Positions 1 to 5,509 of a stretch of 6,118 bases of DNA are shown in pieces (the first letter of the stretch is position 1; every line of letters begins with the position of its first letter). Under the pieces are notes generated by a model that was not told the origin of the DNA, did not search any database, and was given only the letters and a program-made list of their open reading frames with translations. The DNA is taken from the NCBI GenBank assembly GCA_021399405.1, contig JAAFKL010000336.1:1-6118 (forward strand), given 5' to 3'. The stretch is from Candidatus Heimdallarchaeota archaeon (GTDB lineage Archaea; Asgardarchaeota; Heimdallarchaeia; Heimdallarchaeales; Kariarchaeaceae). Position numbers and translations under genes: made by a program.

Positions 1-501
1 AGAGATACCCTGCATATACAATATAATCTGAATGATCCTGGATAGGGGTGCTATCCTTGCAGGTTCAATACTGGTTTTCTGCATTTGCTTGACCAGCAAC
101 CAACTCATGATGATTGGTACACTGGCATAAACAGCTATCCAAACCCAGGTGATACCAACTGTGATGAACTGGGGGCTGTTAAGATGAAATTTATCCAGGT
201 GGATCAGGGTCACAATCAGTGTCAGAAAGGTAAAAACAGTAACAGCCGGAACAGCTATTCGTGCTCTCACCCATGTTTTTTCTCGTGCTGATAGAAATTC
301 TATTATGAAACTGGCCAAATATCCAGCACCTAGAAATGCAGCTGTCAGAGGTGGGTTGATTGTCCAGGCAAAATAAGCCGCAGTCTGCTCTGAGAAGAAA
401 TACAAGGAAATACCAATGATAAAAACAAGCATACTCGCGATAAAAAGCATGTTCCGCATGTTCTTATCGAGGGGTAGCAGTGTATTTTTTTGTTCGGTCA
501 T
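1..501 (-). CDS. Multi-pass membrane protein of unknown function (3' end cut by window edge)
   Basis: Reading the minus strand from an ATG at 501 gives 167 codons without a stop, open to the left edge. The product is strongly hydrophobic, with membrane segments at about residues 17-36, 50-69, 81-102 and 115-137 and a fifth beginning near 155. Loops are short and charged; the one after segment 2 contains SAREKTWVRAR. Notable motifs are WTINPPLTAAFLGAGY before and in segment 2 and LIHLDKFH after segment 3. From memory these resemble an uncharacterised family of small membrane proteins seen in actinobacteria, Chloroflexi and some archaea, but I cannot verify that. There is no signal peptide distinct from segment 1 and no catalytic motif I recognise. 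GC is about 48% in a sampled line, like the AOR gene and unlike the AT-rich LRR and TPR genes. It is divergent from the GyrI-like gene. The reading frame is certain, the function unknown. Confidence 0.85.
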   Translation of the reverse strand, partial: MTEQKNTLLPLDKNMRNMLFIASMLVFIIGISLYFFSEQTAAYFAWTINPPLTAAFLGAGYLASFIIEFLSAREKTWVRARIAVPAVTVFTFLTLIVTLIHLDKFHLNSPQFITVGITWVWIAVYASVPIIMSWLLVKQMQKTSIEPARIAPLSRIIQIILYMQGIS

Positions 502-521
502 TTGATGCGAATTAATTTAGT

Positions 522-529
522 CTTAATAT
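522..529 (-). promoter_or_regulatory. Weak TATA-like box for the membrane-protein gene
   Basis: On the minus strand an AATATTAA stretch is centred about 25 bases before the ATG at 501, the distance expected for a leaderless archaeal transcript. The match to the archaeal box is poor and the region is AT-rich, so this is a candidate only. Confidence 0.3.
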
Positions 530-538
530 TGCTATTGT

Positions 539-557
539 TTTATGAGAAATTTATGAG
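539..557. repeat. Two TTTATGAG direct repeats, 11 bp apart
   Basis: TTTATGAG occurs at 539-546 and again at 550-557, one helical turn apart, in the 189-bp divergent intergenic region. The position, upstream of the minus-strand membrane gene, would suit a regulator site, but a chance repeat in AT-rich DNA is possible. Confidence 0.35.
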
Positions 558-621
558 TAAATTTTAGTTTATAATCTATGATCTTATGTTTTTGACTTGT
601 GAGTAATCATCCCTGACTAAA

Positions 622-651
622 GATGAAAATCAGACAATTCAATTTTTCATC
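622..651. repeat. Inverted repeat upstream of the GyrI-like gene promoter
   Basis: GATGAAAA at 622-629 is the exact reverse complement of TTTTCATC at 644-651, with a 14-base spacer. It ends 11 bases before the TATA box of the GyrI-like gene. It could be an operator or activator site; this is inferred from position and symmetry only. Confidence 0.4.
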
Positions 652-662
652 ATCCACCAAGG

Positions 663-670
663 TTATAAAT
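663..670 (+). promoter_or_regulatory. Archaeal TATA box for the GyrI-like gene, leaderless
   Basis: TTATAAAT is centred 24-25 bases before the ATG at 691 and followed by an A-rich stretch. This puts the predicted transcription start at or next to the start codon. No Shine-Dalgarno sequence is present, consistent with a leaderless mRNA. Confidence 0.65.
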
Positions 671-690
671 ATAAAAAAACTATACTCTCT

Positions 691-1149
691 ATGTCAGATA
701 TTACAGAAGTAAGCTATGATGAAAAACCCATACTAATGACTTCAAGAAGGTGTGAGATGAAGGATATTAGCAAAAATATGGCTGAGGTGCTTCTAATGGT
801 GGGCAATTACTTGAAAGAAAATGATATAAAAAATGATGGCATGCCTTTGTCCATTTACCATGAGTTTAGTCCAACACATGTTTTAATGGATGTAGGAATG
901 ATGGTAGATATTGATACAGATGGAGAGGGTGAGATTAAAAAATCGGCAATTCCCAAGGCTAAAGCCCTGAAAATAGTTCATAAGGGAGATTACTCTGATC
1001 TTCCCAAAACCTATGGCAAGGTGTTTAATTATATCAAAGAAAATGGTATCGAAGAGAATGGCTCACCCTGGGAACAGTACATCACGGATCCTCGCGTTGA
1101 ACCAAATAAGAGCAAATGGATAACTCACATATTTCATCCAATTAAATGA
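691..1149 (+). CDS. GyrI-like small-molecule-binding domain protein
   Basis: This 152-residue protein is one stand-alone GyrI-like (AraC effector-binding, SOUL-type fold) domain. Family hallmarks are visible: GMPLSIYHEF around residues 50-59, a central beta hairpin, the HKGDYSDLPKTYGKVFNYI helix around residues 97-115, and the C-terminal signature WEQYITDPR followed by a strand ending HIFHPIK. In this family the conserved Glu of the WE-Y motif lies in the ligand pocket, and members bind hydrophobic cationic small molecules or, in one branch, hydrolyse them. No DNA-binding helix-turn-helix is fused, so it is a lone sensor, binding protein or small hydrolase rather than a complete MerR/AraC regulator. 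The length is typical. The ATG is supported by the TATA box 24-25 bases upstream. Sampled GC is about 40%. Its last ~38 codons and ~47 bases downstream recur in diverged form at 2971-3140. Confidence 0.85.
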   Translation: MSDITEVSYDEKPILMTSRRCEMKDISKNMAEVLLMVGNYLKENDIKNDGMPLSIYHEFSPTHVLMDVGMMVDIDTDGEGEIKKSAIPKAKALKIVHKGDYSDLPKTYGKVFNYIKENGIEENGSPWEQYITDPRVEPNKSKWITHIFHPIK

Positions 1150-1197
1150 TAATATAATCAATGTTTGACCACCAGAGAGCTATAATCTGCTAAAATT
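1029..1197 (+). repeat. Parent copy of a ~170-bp direct repeat (GyrI-like 3' end)
   Basis: This stretch covers the last ~40 codons and 3' flank of the intact GyrI-like gene and aligns with 2971-3140 in the same orientation. By my count the coding part differs at 15 of 114 bases (about 87% identity). Similarity continues about 47 bases past the stop, then fades near 1197. The two copies bracket the LRR operon; the repeat-to-repeat unit is about 1.94 kb. Confidence 0.85.
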
Positions 1198-1203
1198 GTT
1201 AAC

Positions 1204-1253
1204 CCAATTATTCTTTTTTCATTGGATTGAAAACAAATTTTTATATTTTTTCC
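1204..1253 (+). terminator. Candidate T-rich terminator after the GyrI-like gene
   Basis: A short CCAAT...ATTGG hairpin (1204-1208 with 1221-1225) encloses a T6 run at 1214-1219, and a second T-rich stretch follows at 1239-1252. Archaeal RNA polymerase can stop at T tracts on the coding strand, and this one lies 55-100 bases after the stop codon. No sequence test of function is possible. Confidence 0.4.
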
Positions 1254-1276
1254 TATGACATCATTTGACACTCTGA

Positions 1277-1292
1277 AATAAATTAATTTATT
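1277..1292. repeat. Perfect 16-bp AT-only palindrome upstream of the LRR operon promoter
   Basis: AATAAATTAATTTATT equals its own reverse complement over 16 bases and lies 17 bases before the TATA box of the small-ORF/LRR operon. The location suits an operator for a dimeric regulator. Low complexity raises the chance of coincidence. Confidence 0.4.
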
Positions 1293-1309
1293 AATTTGAG
1301 ACGGTATAC

Positions 1310-1318
1310 TTTTTATAT
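1310..1318 (+). promoter_or_regulatory. Archaeal TATA box for the small-protein/LRR operon, leaderless
   Basis: TTTTTATAT is centred about 26 bases before the ATG at 1340, so the predicted transcript starts at or beside the start codon. No Shine-Dalgarno sequence precedes 1340. This box supports the reality of the 108-residue ORF and its start. Confidence 0.6.
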
Positions 1319-1339
1319 CTTTTTGCATATCTTGGCAAT

Positions 1340-1666
1340 ATGGGGTATGCAGCATATTTCCGTAAAGAATTAATAAAGCAAATTGAATCAAGAGCTAGAA
1401 ATGATGACGAACAATGGTGGACAATTTATAAGACCGAATCTGAATTTAACAAGCTAGATGACACGATGGGGGTAGGTCCATTAGATCTTGAGAAATTTCC
1501 GTTGTTCAGACTAGATGCATATGCTGATGATAAGGACTACGGTGCAGTTCTTTCTATGCGTGAATTCAGGAAAAAGAATAAAACCCATTATTTATTGGTA
1601 GTACAAACTGAATATTATGCGCCGTATGTTTCTGGCATAAATCAAAAAAGTTGGAGGGAAATTTGA
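1340..1666 (+). CDS. Protein of unknown function, 108 residues, first gene of LRR operon
   Basis: I do not recognise this protein. It is soluble and mixed alpha/beta in character, with a basic N-terminal helix (YFRKELIKQIESRARND), a WW pair near residue 29, an acidic middle (FRLDAYADDKDYG) and a hydrophobic strand (HYLLVVQTEYYAPYV) near the C-terminus. There is no signal peptide, membrane segment or cysteine. Three things argue that it is real: a TATA box at leaderless spacing before its ATG, a stop codon that overlaps the next gene's ATG in a TGATG arrangement, and an SD for that next gene inside its last codons. It is therefore probably co-expressed with the LRR protein and may act with it as a partner or regulator; that is inference from gene order. 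It lies within the AT-rich block flanked by the two GyrI-like gene ends. Confidence 0.7.
   Translation: MGYAAYFRKELIKQIESRARNDDEQWWTIYKTESEFNKLDDTMGVGPLDLEKFPLFRLDAYADDKDYGAVLSMREFRKKNKTHYLLVVQTEYYAPYVSGINQKSWREI
1653..1657 (+). promoter_or_regulatory. Shine-Dalgarno GGAGG that fixes the LRR gene start
   Basis: GGAGG lies 8 bases before the ATG at 1666. A TTG at 1651 is in frame and would give five extra residues, but it would overlap the SD itself, so 1666 is the better start. An internal operon gene using SD while first genes look leaderless is a usual archaeal pattern. Confidence 0.75.
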
Positions 1667-2940
1667 TGGAGGTGGTTGGTGATCTTAATACCATACCTGT
1701 GGATGAACAGGAAATTCTAAAAATAATTGCATTGGAGTTAAAGCTTCTTGATCCTGGAATGCTTGAATTTACTATTTTTATAAAACAAAAGAGGGTAGAC
1801 AAAGTTCATCTTAAATTTTCTAATTTAGTTATAATACCAGTATTTCTATACCAGTTGACTGATTTGAGAGAATTGGTTGTGGAGGGAGATAAAATTGTTA
1901 AAATTGGAGATTTTGATGCATTGATTAAATTAAGCTCATTAGTGATTAGAATAAATCATATTGAGGTTATAAGTGATAATCTATTGAATTTAAAATTAAA
2001 AACATTTCTTGTTTTTGCAGATAAAATTGATGTAGTACCAGAGGAAATGCATACATGGATCGTTAATATTGAGTATGCTGCATTAAGGGTAAAGCATTAT
2101 GATAATTTACCTGGTGTGATGTTAACTATTGCTGAAAAATCTAATTTCGAGAATATGACATTCTACATTAGAGAAATTATAGCCATTGCATTGTTAGTAA
2201 AGAAAATCCCAGATCTATATAATAAAAAATCAAATTTTCCAGAAGACGAAATGGACAATTCAATTCAATTCAAGACCACAGGGGAATATAATATCAGTTA
2301 TGTTAATAAAATAGGATTTTCTAACATGGGGTTATCTAGCTACCCTACAGAAATAAATTCATTATTGGGTCTGGAAATCCTCAGTTTAAGTAAGAATCAG
2401 TTCACAGAAATTCCCATTGAATTGGCTAAATTGAAAAAATTAAGGAAATTATACCTAAATCATAACAAAATTACAAAAATAAATAATGACTTATTCAAGA
2501 GTAAAAGTCTTAAAATCATTCATCTGGAAAATAATGAATTGGAAGAAGTAGAAACCATACAAACACAAAATAACAATTTGCAGGAATTATACCTTAGATT
2601 GAATAATATCTCCACCGTTGGAGATTTGGGAAATTTGAGAAAGCTAAGGATTCTCTCATTGGATCAAAATAAAATAAGTAATTTATCCTTGAGTAATGCT
2701 AATTTAACCCATCTGTATTTAGATCATAATCCAATTGATCTACTGCCAAAAGGAATTGAGAACATGACAAAATTGCAAAGAATGGATGTGGATATTATTC
2801 AAATGGATAAGAATAGAGAGATGTTGAACGCTTTAGATAATAGTGTGTCGATCTTGATATTTAAAATGAGAGGAGAAGATATAGGCTATGTACTTAGAGA
2901 TAGATACGATAATTATTATCCTGATAATGCTACCCATTGA
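1666..2940 (+). CDS. Leucine-rich-repeat protein
   Basis: This is a 424-residue protein when started at the SD-supported ATG. The best block of LRRs runs from about residue 213 to 370: seven units of 20-23 residues with the LxxLxLxxNxI pattern, for example LEILSLSKNQ at 236, LRKLYLNHNK at 259, LQELYLRLNN at 305, LRILSLDQNK at 327 and LTHLYLDHNP at 347. Three degenerate units lie near residues 44-110. A non-repeat segment (about 130-205) separates the two blocks, and the last ~45 residues form a cap ending in a Tyr/Asp-rich tail. There is no signal peptide or membrane segment, so it is probably a cytoplasmic protein-binding scaffold; LRRs are generally interaction surfaces, and the partner is unknown. 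GC is very low (18-33% in sampled lines), well below the flanking AOR and membrane genes. It is translationally coupled to the 108-residue ORF. The LRR call is firm; the biological role is not known. Confidence 0.9.
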   Translation: MEVVGDLNTIPVDEQEILKIIALELKLLDPGMLEFTIFIKQKRVDKVHLKFSNLVIIPVFLYQLTDLRELVVEGDKIVKIGDFDALIKLSSLVIRINHIEVISDNLLNLKLKTFLVFADKIDVVPEEMHTWIVNIEYAALRVKHYDNLPGVMLTIAEKSNFENMTFYIREIIAIALLVKKIPDLYNKKSNFPEDEMDNSIQFKTTGEYNISYVNKIGFSNMGLSSYPTEINSLLGLEILSLSKNQFTEIPIELAKLKKLRKLYLNHNKITKINNDLFKSKSLKIIHLENNELEEVETIQTQNNNLQELYLRLNNISTVGDLGNLRKLRILSLDQNKISNLSLSNANLTHLYLDHNPIDLLPKGIENMTKLQRMDVDIIQMDKNREMLNALDNSVSILIFKMRGEDIGYVLRDRYDNYYPDNATH

Positions 2941-2970
2941 TAAAATTTGATCAAGAGCTCCTAAATAAAA

Positions 2971-3093
2971 TTATATAACAAAGAAAATGGTATCGAAAAG
3001 AATAGTTCACCCTGGGAACAGTATATCACAGACCCTCGTGTTGTAACAGATAAGATCAAATGGATAACCCTCATATATCATCCCATTAAATGA
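2971..3093 (+). pseudogene. Truncated C-terminal remnant of a GyrI-like gene
   Basis: From 2980 to the TGA at 3091-3093 the frame reads 37 codons matching the end of the intact gene at 691-1149, including KENGIE, SPWEQYITDPRV and a C-terminus of HPIK. About 29 of 37 residues are identical. The frame has no start codon and meets a TAA at 2962-2964, so no complete protein can be made. Substitutions fall about equally on silent and replacement sites (for example Glu to Val, His to Leu), which suggests relaxed selection. It starts 30 bases after the LRR stop codon. It is either the displaced original end of the GyrI-like gene or what is left of a duplicate. Confidence 0.88.
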
Positions 3094-3140
3094 TAATATG
3101 ATCAATGTTTGATCACCTGAGAGATTGAATCTGTGAAATT
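2971..3140 (+). repeat. Second copy of the ~170-bp direct repeat (GyrI-like 3' end)
   Basis: This aligns with 1029-1197 in the same orientation, through the stop codon and on into the 3' flank, where ATCAATGTTTGA is shared exactly. The right end of detectable similarity is near 3140. Continuation past the stop shows that DNA, not just a protein domain, was duplicated. Confidence 0.85.
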
Positions 3141-3192
3141 TCATAAAATAAAACCCCAATAAAAAAACGTGCTAATGAATATTCTAGATGCA

Positions 3193-3286
3193 TACGTATC
3201 AAATTTCAACTGCACGTATCACTCACGTTTCTATCTTGATAAATCACGTATCGATCACAAATAACTACGTTTTACATTCACGTGTA
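3193..3286. repeat. Array of phased YACGTWTC sites
   Basis: Four exact YACGTWTC octamers occur at 3193-3200, 3213-3220, 3224-3231 and 3245-3252. A fifth with one mismatch lies at 3266-3273, and further ACGT cores lie at 3167 and 3280. Steps between successive octamers are 20, 11, 21 and 21 bases, close to whole turns of the helix, so all would face the same side. I found no other match in the window. The array sits in the non-coding spacer between the two gene-end remnants. It looks like a cooperative protein-binding array (iteron, operator or recombination accessory sites); which of these it is cannot be told from sequence. Confidence 0.65.
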
Positions 3287-3314
3287 CTAGCTTATTGTAC
3301 TATCTGTTTAAACA

Positions 3315-3329
3315 TTTTTTGGGTTTTTT
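3315..3329 (+). terminator. Candidate T-tract terminator
   Basis: Two T6 runs (3315-3320 and 3324-3329) separated by GGG lie on the plus strand downstream of the GyrI-like remnant and the YACGTWTC array. They fit an archaeal intrinsic T-tract terminator for plus-strand transcripts, possibly including read-through from the LRR operon. No strong hairpin is seen. Confidence 0.4.
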
Positions 3330-3359
3330 GAATGGATAAAATAATATTATTTGGAATTT

Positions 3360-3484
3360 TTATGCCTTGTGTACAGCGTCTAGCTCCTCATCGGTCACAT
3401 CAAATACTACATTGTGTGGTGGCAGGGGCTCTTTCTTCATGAATTCTGGCAACCTGTCATGAGCATTGGTCATTCCATCATCTT
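3360..3484 (-). repeat. Second copy of the AOR 3'-end direct repeat
   Basis: This aligns in the same orientation with about 5510-5634. The two copies bracket the TPR-like gene with a repeat-to-repeat unit of about 2.15 kb. Similarity stops abruptly near 3484, where the remnant switches to unrelated sequence. Confidence 0.82.
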
Positions 3485-3497
3485 GTAGAATACTCAT
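3360..3497 (-). pseudogene. Truncated C-terminal remnant of an AOR-family gene (short intact ORF)
   Basis: On the minus strand, ATG at 3497 to TAA at 3360-3362 encodes 45 residues, of which about 38 align with the end of the AOR-family gene at 5510-6118 (DRLPEFMK, LPPHNVVFDVTDEELDAVH). By my count 20 of 114 bases differ (about 82% identity). Eleven of those changes are silent, and the last 28 codons have only two replaced residues. So the copy diverged mainly while selected as protein. It lacks the cofactor and FeS domains and cannot be an enzyme. The first few codons (MSILQ) are not AOR-derived. Weak similarity continues beyond the stop to about 3330. It lies just downstream of the TPR-like gene, on the same strand. 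A translated micropeptide is possible but unsupported: no SD and no clear TATA box. Confidence 0.85.
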
Positions 3498-3577
3498 ATT
3501 GGTAAAAGAAAGTTGGAATTATTAACTATTTTGAATAAAGCGATTATTGGAAATGCAATTCGTTAAGACATTAGAAT

Positions 3578-5272
3578 TTAGCCATCAATATCCACCATCA
3601 TTCTTTGTGCTTTCTTCATATATTCCATGACCTGCATTCTTTTAATCTTCTCTACAAAAGATGGATTTTCAATTATTATGCGCTCCCATTCCTCATATCT
3701 TTCTTCTAGTCTCTTTCTTTCGATTTCCACTTCTTTGAAAAGTAATCCGAGACCATGTTGACCTGCAAGTTTAGAGGCTTTCTCATACTGAGACTTGGTA
3801 AGTGCCAATTCACCCTTAATTGAATTAATTTTTCCTTTCAATATTAATGCCTCTATTCTCTGTGTAATTTCTTCATCTTCTTCTGCTTGTTTTTCAAAGA
3901 AATCAATATATCCCATTATCTCAATCAAAATCTCAGGATCTCCATAAATTTCCAACTCAGTTAGACGCAATTCAACCAGGTGTTTTATAGCCAAAGACCT
4001 ATGATCTGATTGTAACATATTTTTTTCAACGAGATTCTTGATTACATCCTCTGCTTTGATTCTGGATCTTGAGTCTTTTTTGGCTGTCAAGATCAGAGCA
4101 TTAGCAAACTCTAGTTGTGATTTTATTATATTATTATCATTTGTACTGAATAGTGATACATACTTCCCATATTGATCTAGAGCTTTCAAATATTCCTTCT
4201 CAAGGACATGATTATGTATTATAGAAAAATTGATTGAGGAGAGGGTGAATGGACTGCTTATCTCATAAGTCAGGGATTTATATAAATAATAATTGGATTT
4301 TGTGATATCACCTTTGAACTTGAAAATTTCACTGAGTGATTTCAAACTAGATACGAGAATAATTGGAAAATTTTCTGCTTTTGGATTTTTGATAATCCAA
4401 TCATGAAAGTAGATATTATCATCGAGACGTTCTTCAAAGGGAATAATCTTTGTTTTTAATAAAATTAGTAATATAAAGTTTAGTGATTTAAATGTCAGCG
4501 AAATTAATTCATATGATGTGATTTTATGTATGAAATTTGATAGGATATCTTTGTATAATGAAATAATTGTTCTGTATTGCTTATTATCCAAAAGAAAGTT
4601 GTCCTTCATGATTTGGAGCTTAGGAAAATTGAAAATACTTTCTAAAAGTAGCTCATTACTCAATTCTTCGGACTTAATATCCAATTCTGAGGATATTTTA
4701 ATCTTAATATTTTTGAAAGTTAGATTCTTAATGTTCTCTTTGGAAAGAAGATCCAAGATTACTGGATTTATTTGTTCTAAAAGTGTATCACGATACACCT
4801 GTTTGTAAGTTTTAAGTAATTGGCTAAAATCCCTAACATTTTTCTCTCTTTTTATCTCCTGAAATATCAAAATTGATTTTTCAAGAAATATAATTCCTTC
4901 ATAATAACTATTTAGATGGATTGGAGTCACTACATCACAAAAAATTTTCGAAATAGAATAATAAGAATTGCCTAAAGATGTTTTATCTTCAACCAATCCC
5001 TCATTTACTAGAAAAGAACTTTGTTTAATTAAATCGATTGCTTTTTCATTTCTATTTTTTTTAACTAAGCGAATTGTAATAATGTAAATCAAGTTATCGT
5101 ATTTTTTCAGAAACCCTTGGAAATCCTTCATATTGACGCAATTATCAATTTGCTCTAACAATTCAATTAATGAATCCTGACCAATGGATTTATTTTCCTC
5201 TTCCTCTAATAAATTCCATTCTTTTTTCAGTTTTTCAATATTATGGATAAAATAAGAAAAACTAATTGACAT
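3578..5272 (-). CDS. Large helical TPR-like repeat protein, Asgard type
   Basis: The 564-residue product is predicted almost entirely alpha-helical, rich in Ile, Leu, Lys and Glu, with no signal peptide or membrane segment. Degenerate TPR-like helix pairs can be made out, for example KGDITKSNYYLYKSLTYEI in the middle and KGELALTKSQYEKASKLAGQ near residue 490. The last 56 residues form a charged helical tail (KEVEIERKRLEERYEEWERI, then MEYMKKAQRMM). From memory such tails, with a conserved Trp and a closing amphipathic helix, are common on TPR-like proteins of Asgard archaea. The role is probably protein-protein scaffolding in the cytoplasm; the partner is unknown. The ATG is supported by a TTTATAAAA box 25 bases upstream, and no SD is present. 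GC is low (about 23-33% in sampled lines). The gene sits between a full AOR gene and a truncated AOR 3' end, all on the same strand. The gene is certain; the TPR assignment is moderate because repeats are degenerate. Confidence 0.85.
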   Translation of the reverse strand: MSISFSYFIHNIEKLKKEWNLLEEEENKSIGQDSLIELLEQIDNCVNMKDFQGFLKKYDNLIYIITIRLVKKNRNEKAIDLIKQSSFLVNEGLVEDKTSLGNSYYSISKIFCDVVTPIHLNSYYEGIIFLEKSILIFQEIKREKNVRDFSQLLKTYKQVYRDTLLEQINPVILDLLSKENIKNLTFKNIKIKISSELDIKSEELSNELLLESIFNFPKLQIMKDNFLLDNKQYRTIISLYKDILSNFIHKITSYELISLTFKSLNFILLILLKTKIIPFEERLDDNIYFHDWIIKNPKAENFPIILVSSLKSLSEIFKFKGDITKSNYYLYKSLTYEISSPFTLSSINFSIIHNHVLEKEYLKALDQYGKYVSLFSTNDNNIIKSQLEFANALILTAKKDSRSRIKAEDVIKNLVEKNMLQSDHRSLAIKHLVELRLTELEIYGDPEILIEIMGYIDFFEKQAEEDEEITQRIEALILKGKINSIKGELALTKSQYEKASKLAGQHGLGLLFKEVEIERKRLEERYEEWERIIIENPSFVEKIKRMQVMEYMKKAQRMMVDIDG

Positions 5273-5292
5273 GGTAGGTTTTTAGGAAGTTC

Positions 5293-5301
5293 TTTTATAA
5301 A
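5293..5301 (-). promoter_or_regulatory. Strong archaeal TATA box for the TPR-like gene, leaderless
   Basis: The minus strand reads TTTATAAAA, a near-ideal archaeal box A, centred 25 bases before the ATG at 5272. The predicted transcription start therefore falls on or next to the start codon. This makes the TPR-like gene its own transcription unit rather than a read-through from the AOR gene upstream. Confidence 0.7.
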
Positions 5302-5509
5302 CTAAATGCCCTAAAATTAGAAATATTACCTTTGGTCGCTATCTAAAAGTTCACCTATGGAGAAAATTAATATTCTTTAAATAAAAATCAATGAAATCTC
5401 ACACTTCCTCTTGGATCTTTCACATATTGTTTATGTGCTATGATAATTTCTTTTATTTATTTAATATGAAATAATATTTTGTTTAATGGATATATTATGT
5501 TCTCTAATC

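Noticed and set aside
85..291. 68-codon plus-strand ORF
   Set aside because: It lies entirely opposite the membrane-protein frame (1-501 minus), has no promoter or SD, and its translation is low-complexity and unlike a folded protein.
1158..1391. 77-codon minus-strand ORF
   Set aside because: It covers the 3' flank of the GyrI-like gene and the promoter and start of the 108-residue gene on the opposite strand, with no signals of its own.
1566..1802. 78-codon minus-strand ORF
   Set aside because: It is a shadow of the junction between the two operon genes, with no promoter or SD.
1340..2940. Insertion sequence or transposon between the GyrI-like gene copies
   Set aside because: There is no transposase and no terminal inverted repeats, and the flanking direct repeats (~170 bp of gene end) are far longer than target-site duplications.
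3175..3264. 29-codon plus-strand ORF from ATG 3175 through the YACGTWTC array
   Set aside because: It is very short, has no SD, and the only TATA-like stretch (near 3146) is A-rich background. The repeated octamers fall in different frames, so the repeat is a DNA feature rather than a peptide repeat.
3193..3286. CRISPR-like repeat array
   Set aside because: Repeat units are only 8 bases and the intervals 3-13 bases, far too short for CRISPR repeats and spacers, and no cas gene is present.
3283..3302. Two TGTACTA copies 13 bases apart as an attachment core
   Set aside because: Seven-base repeats in AT-rich DNA are easily due to chance, and no matching copy is found at the cassette boundaries.
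4518..4808. 96-codon plus-strand ORF
   Set aside because: It is antisense to the TPR-like gene, and its Ile/Leu/Ser-rich product reflects that gene's AT-rich Lys/Ile/Leu codons read backwards.
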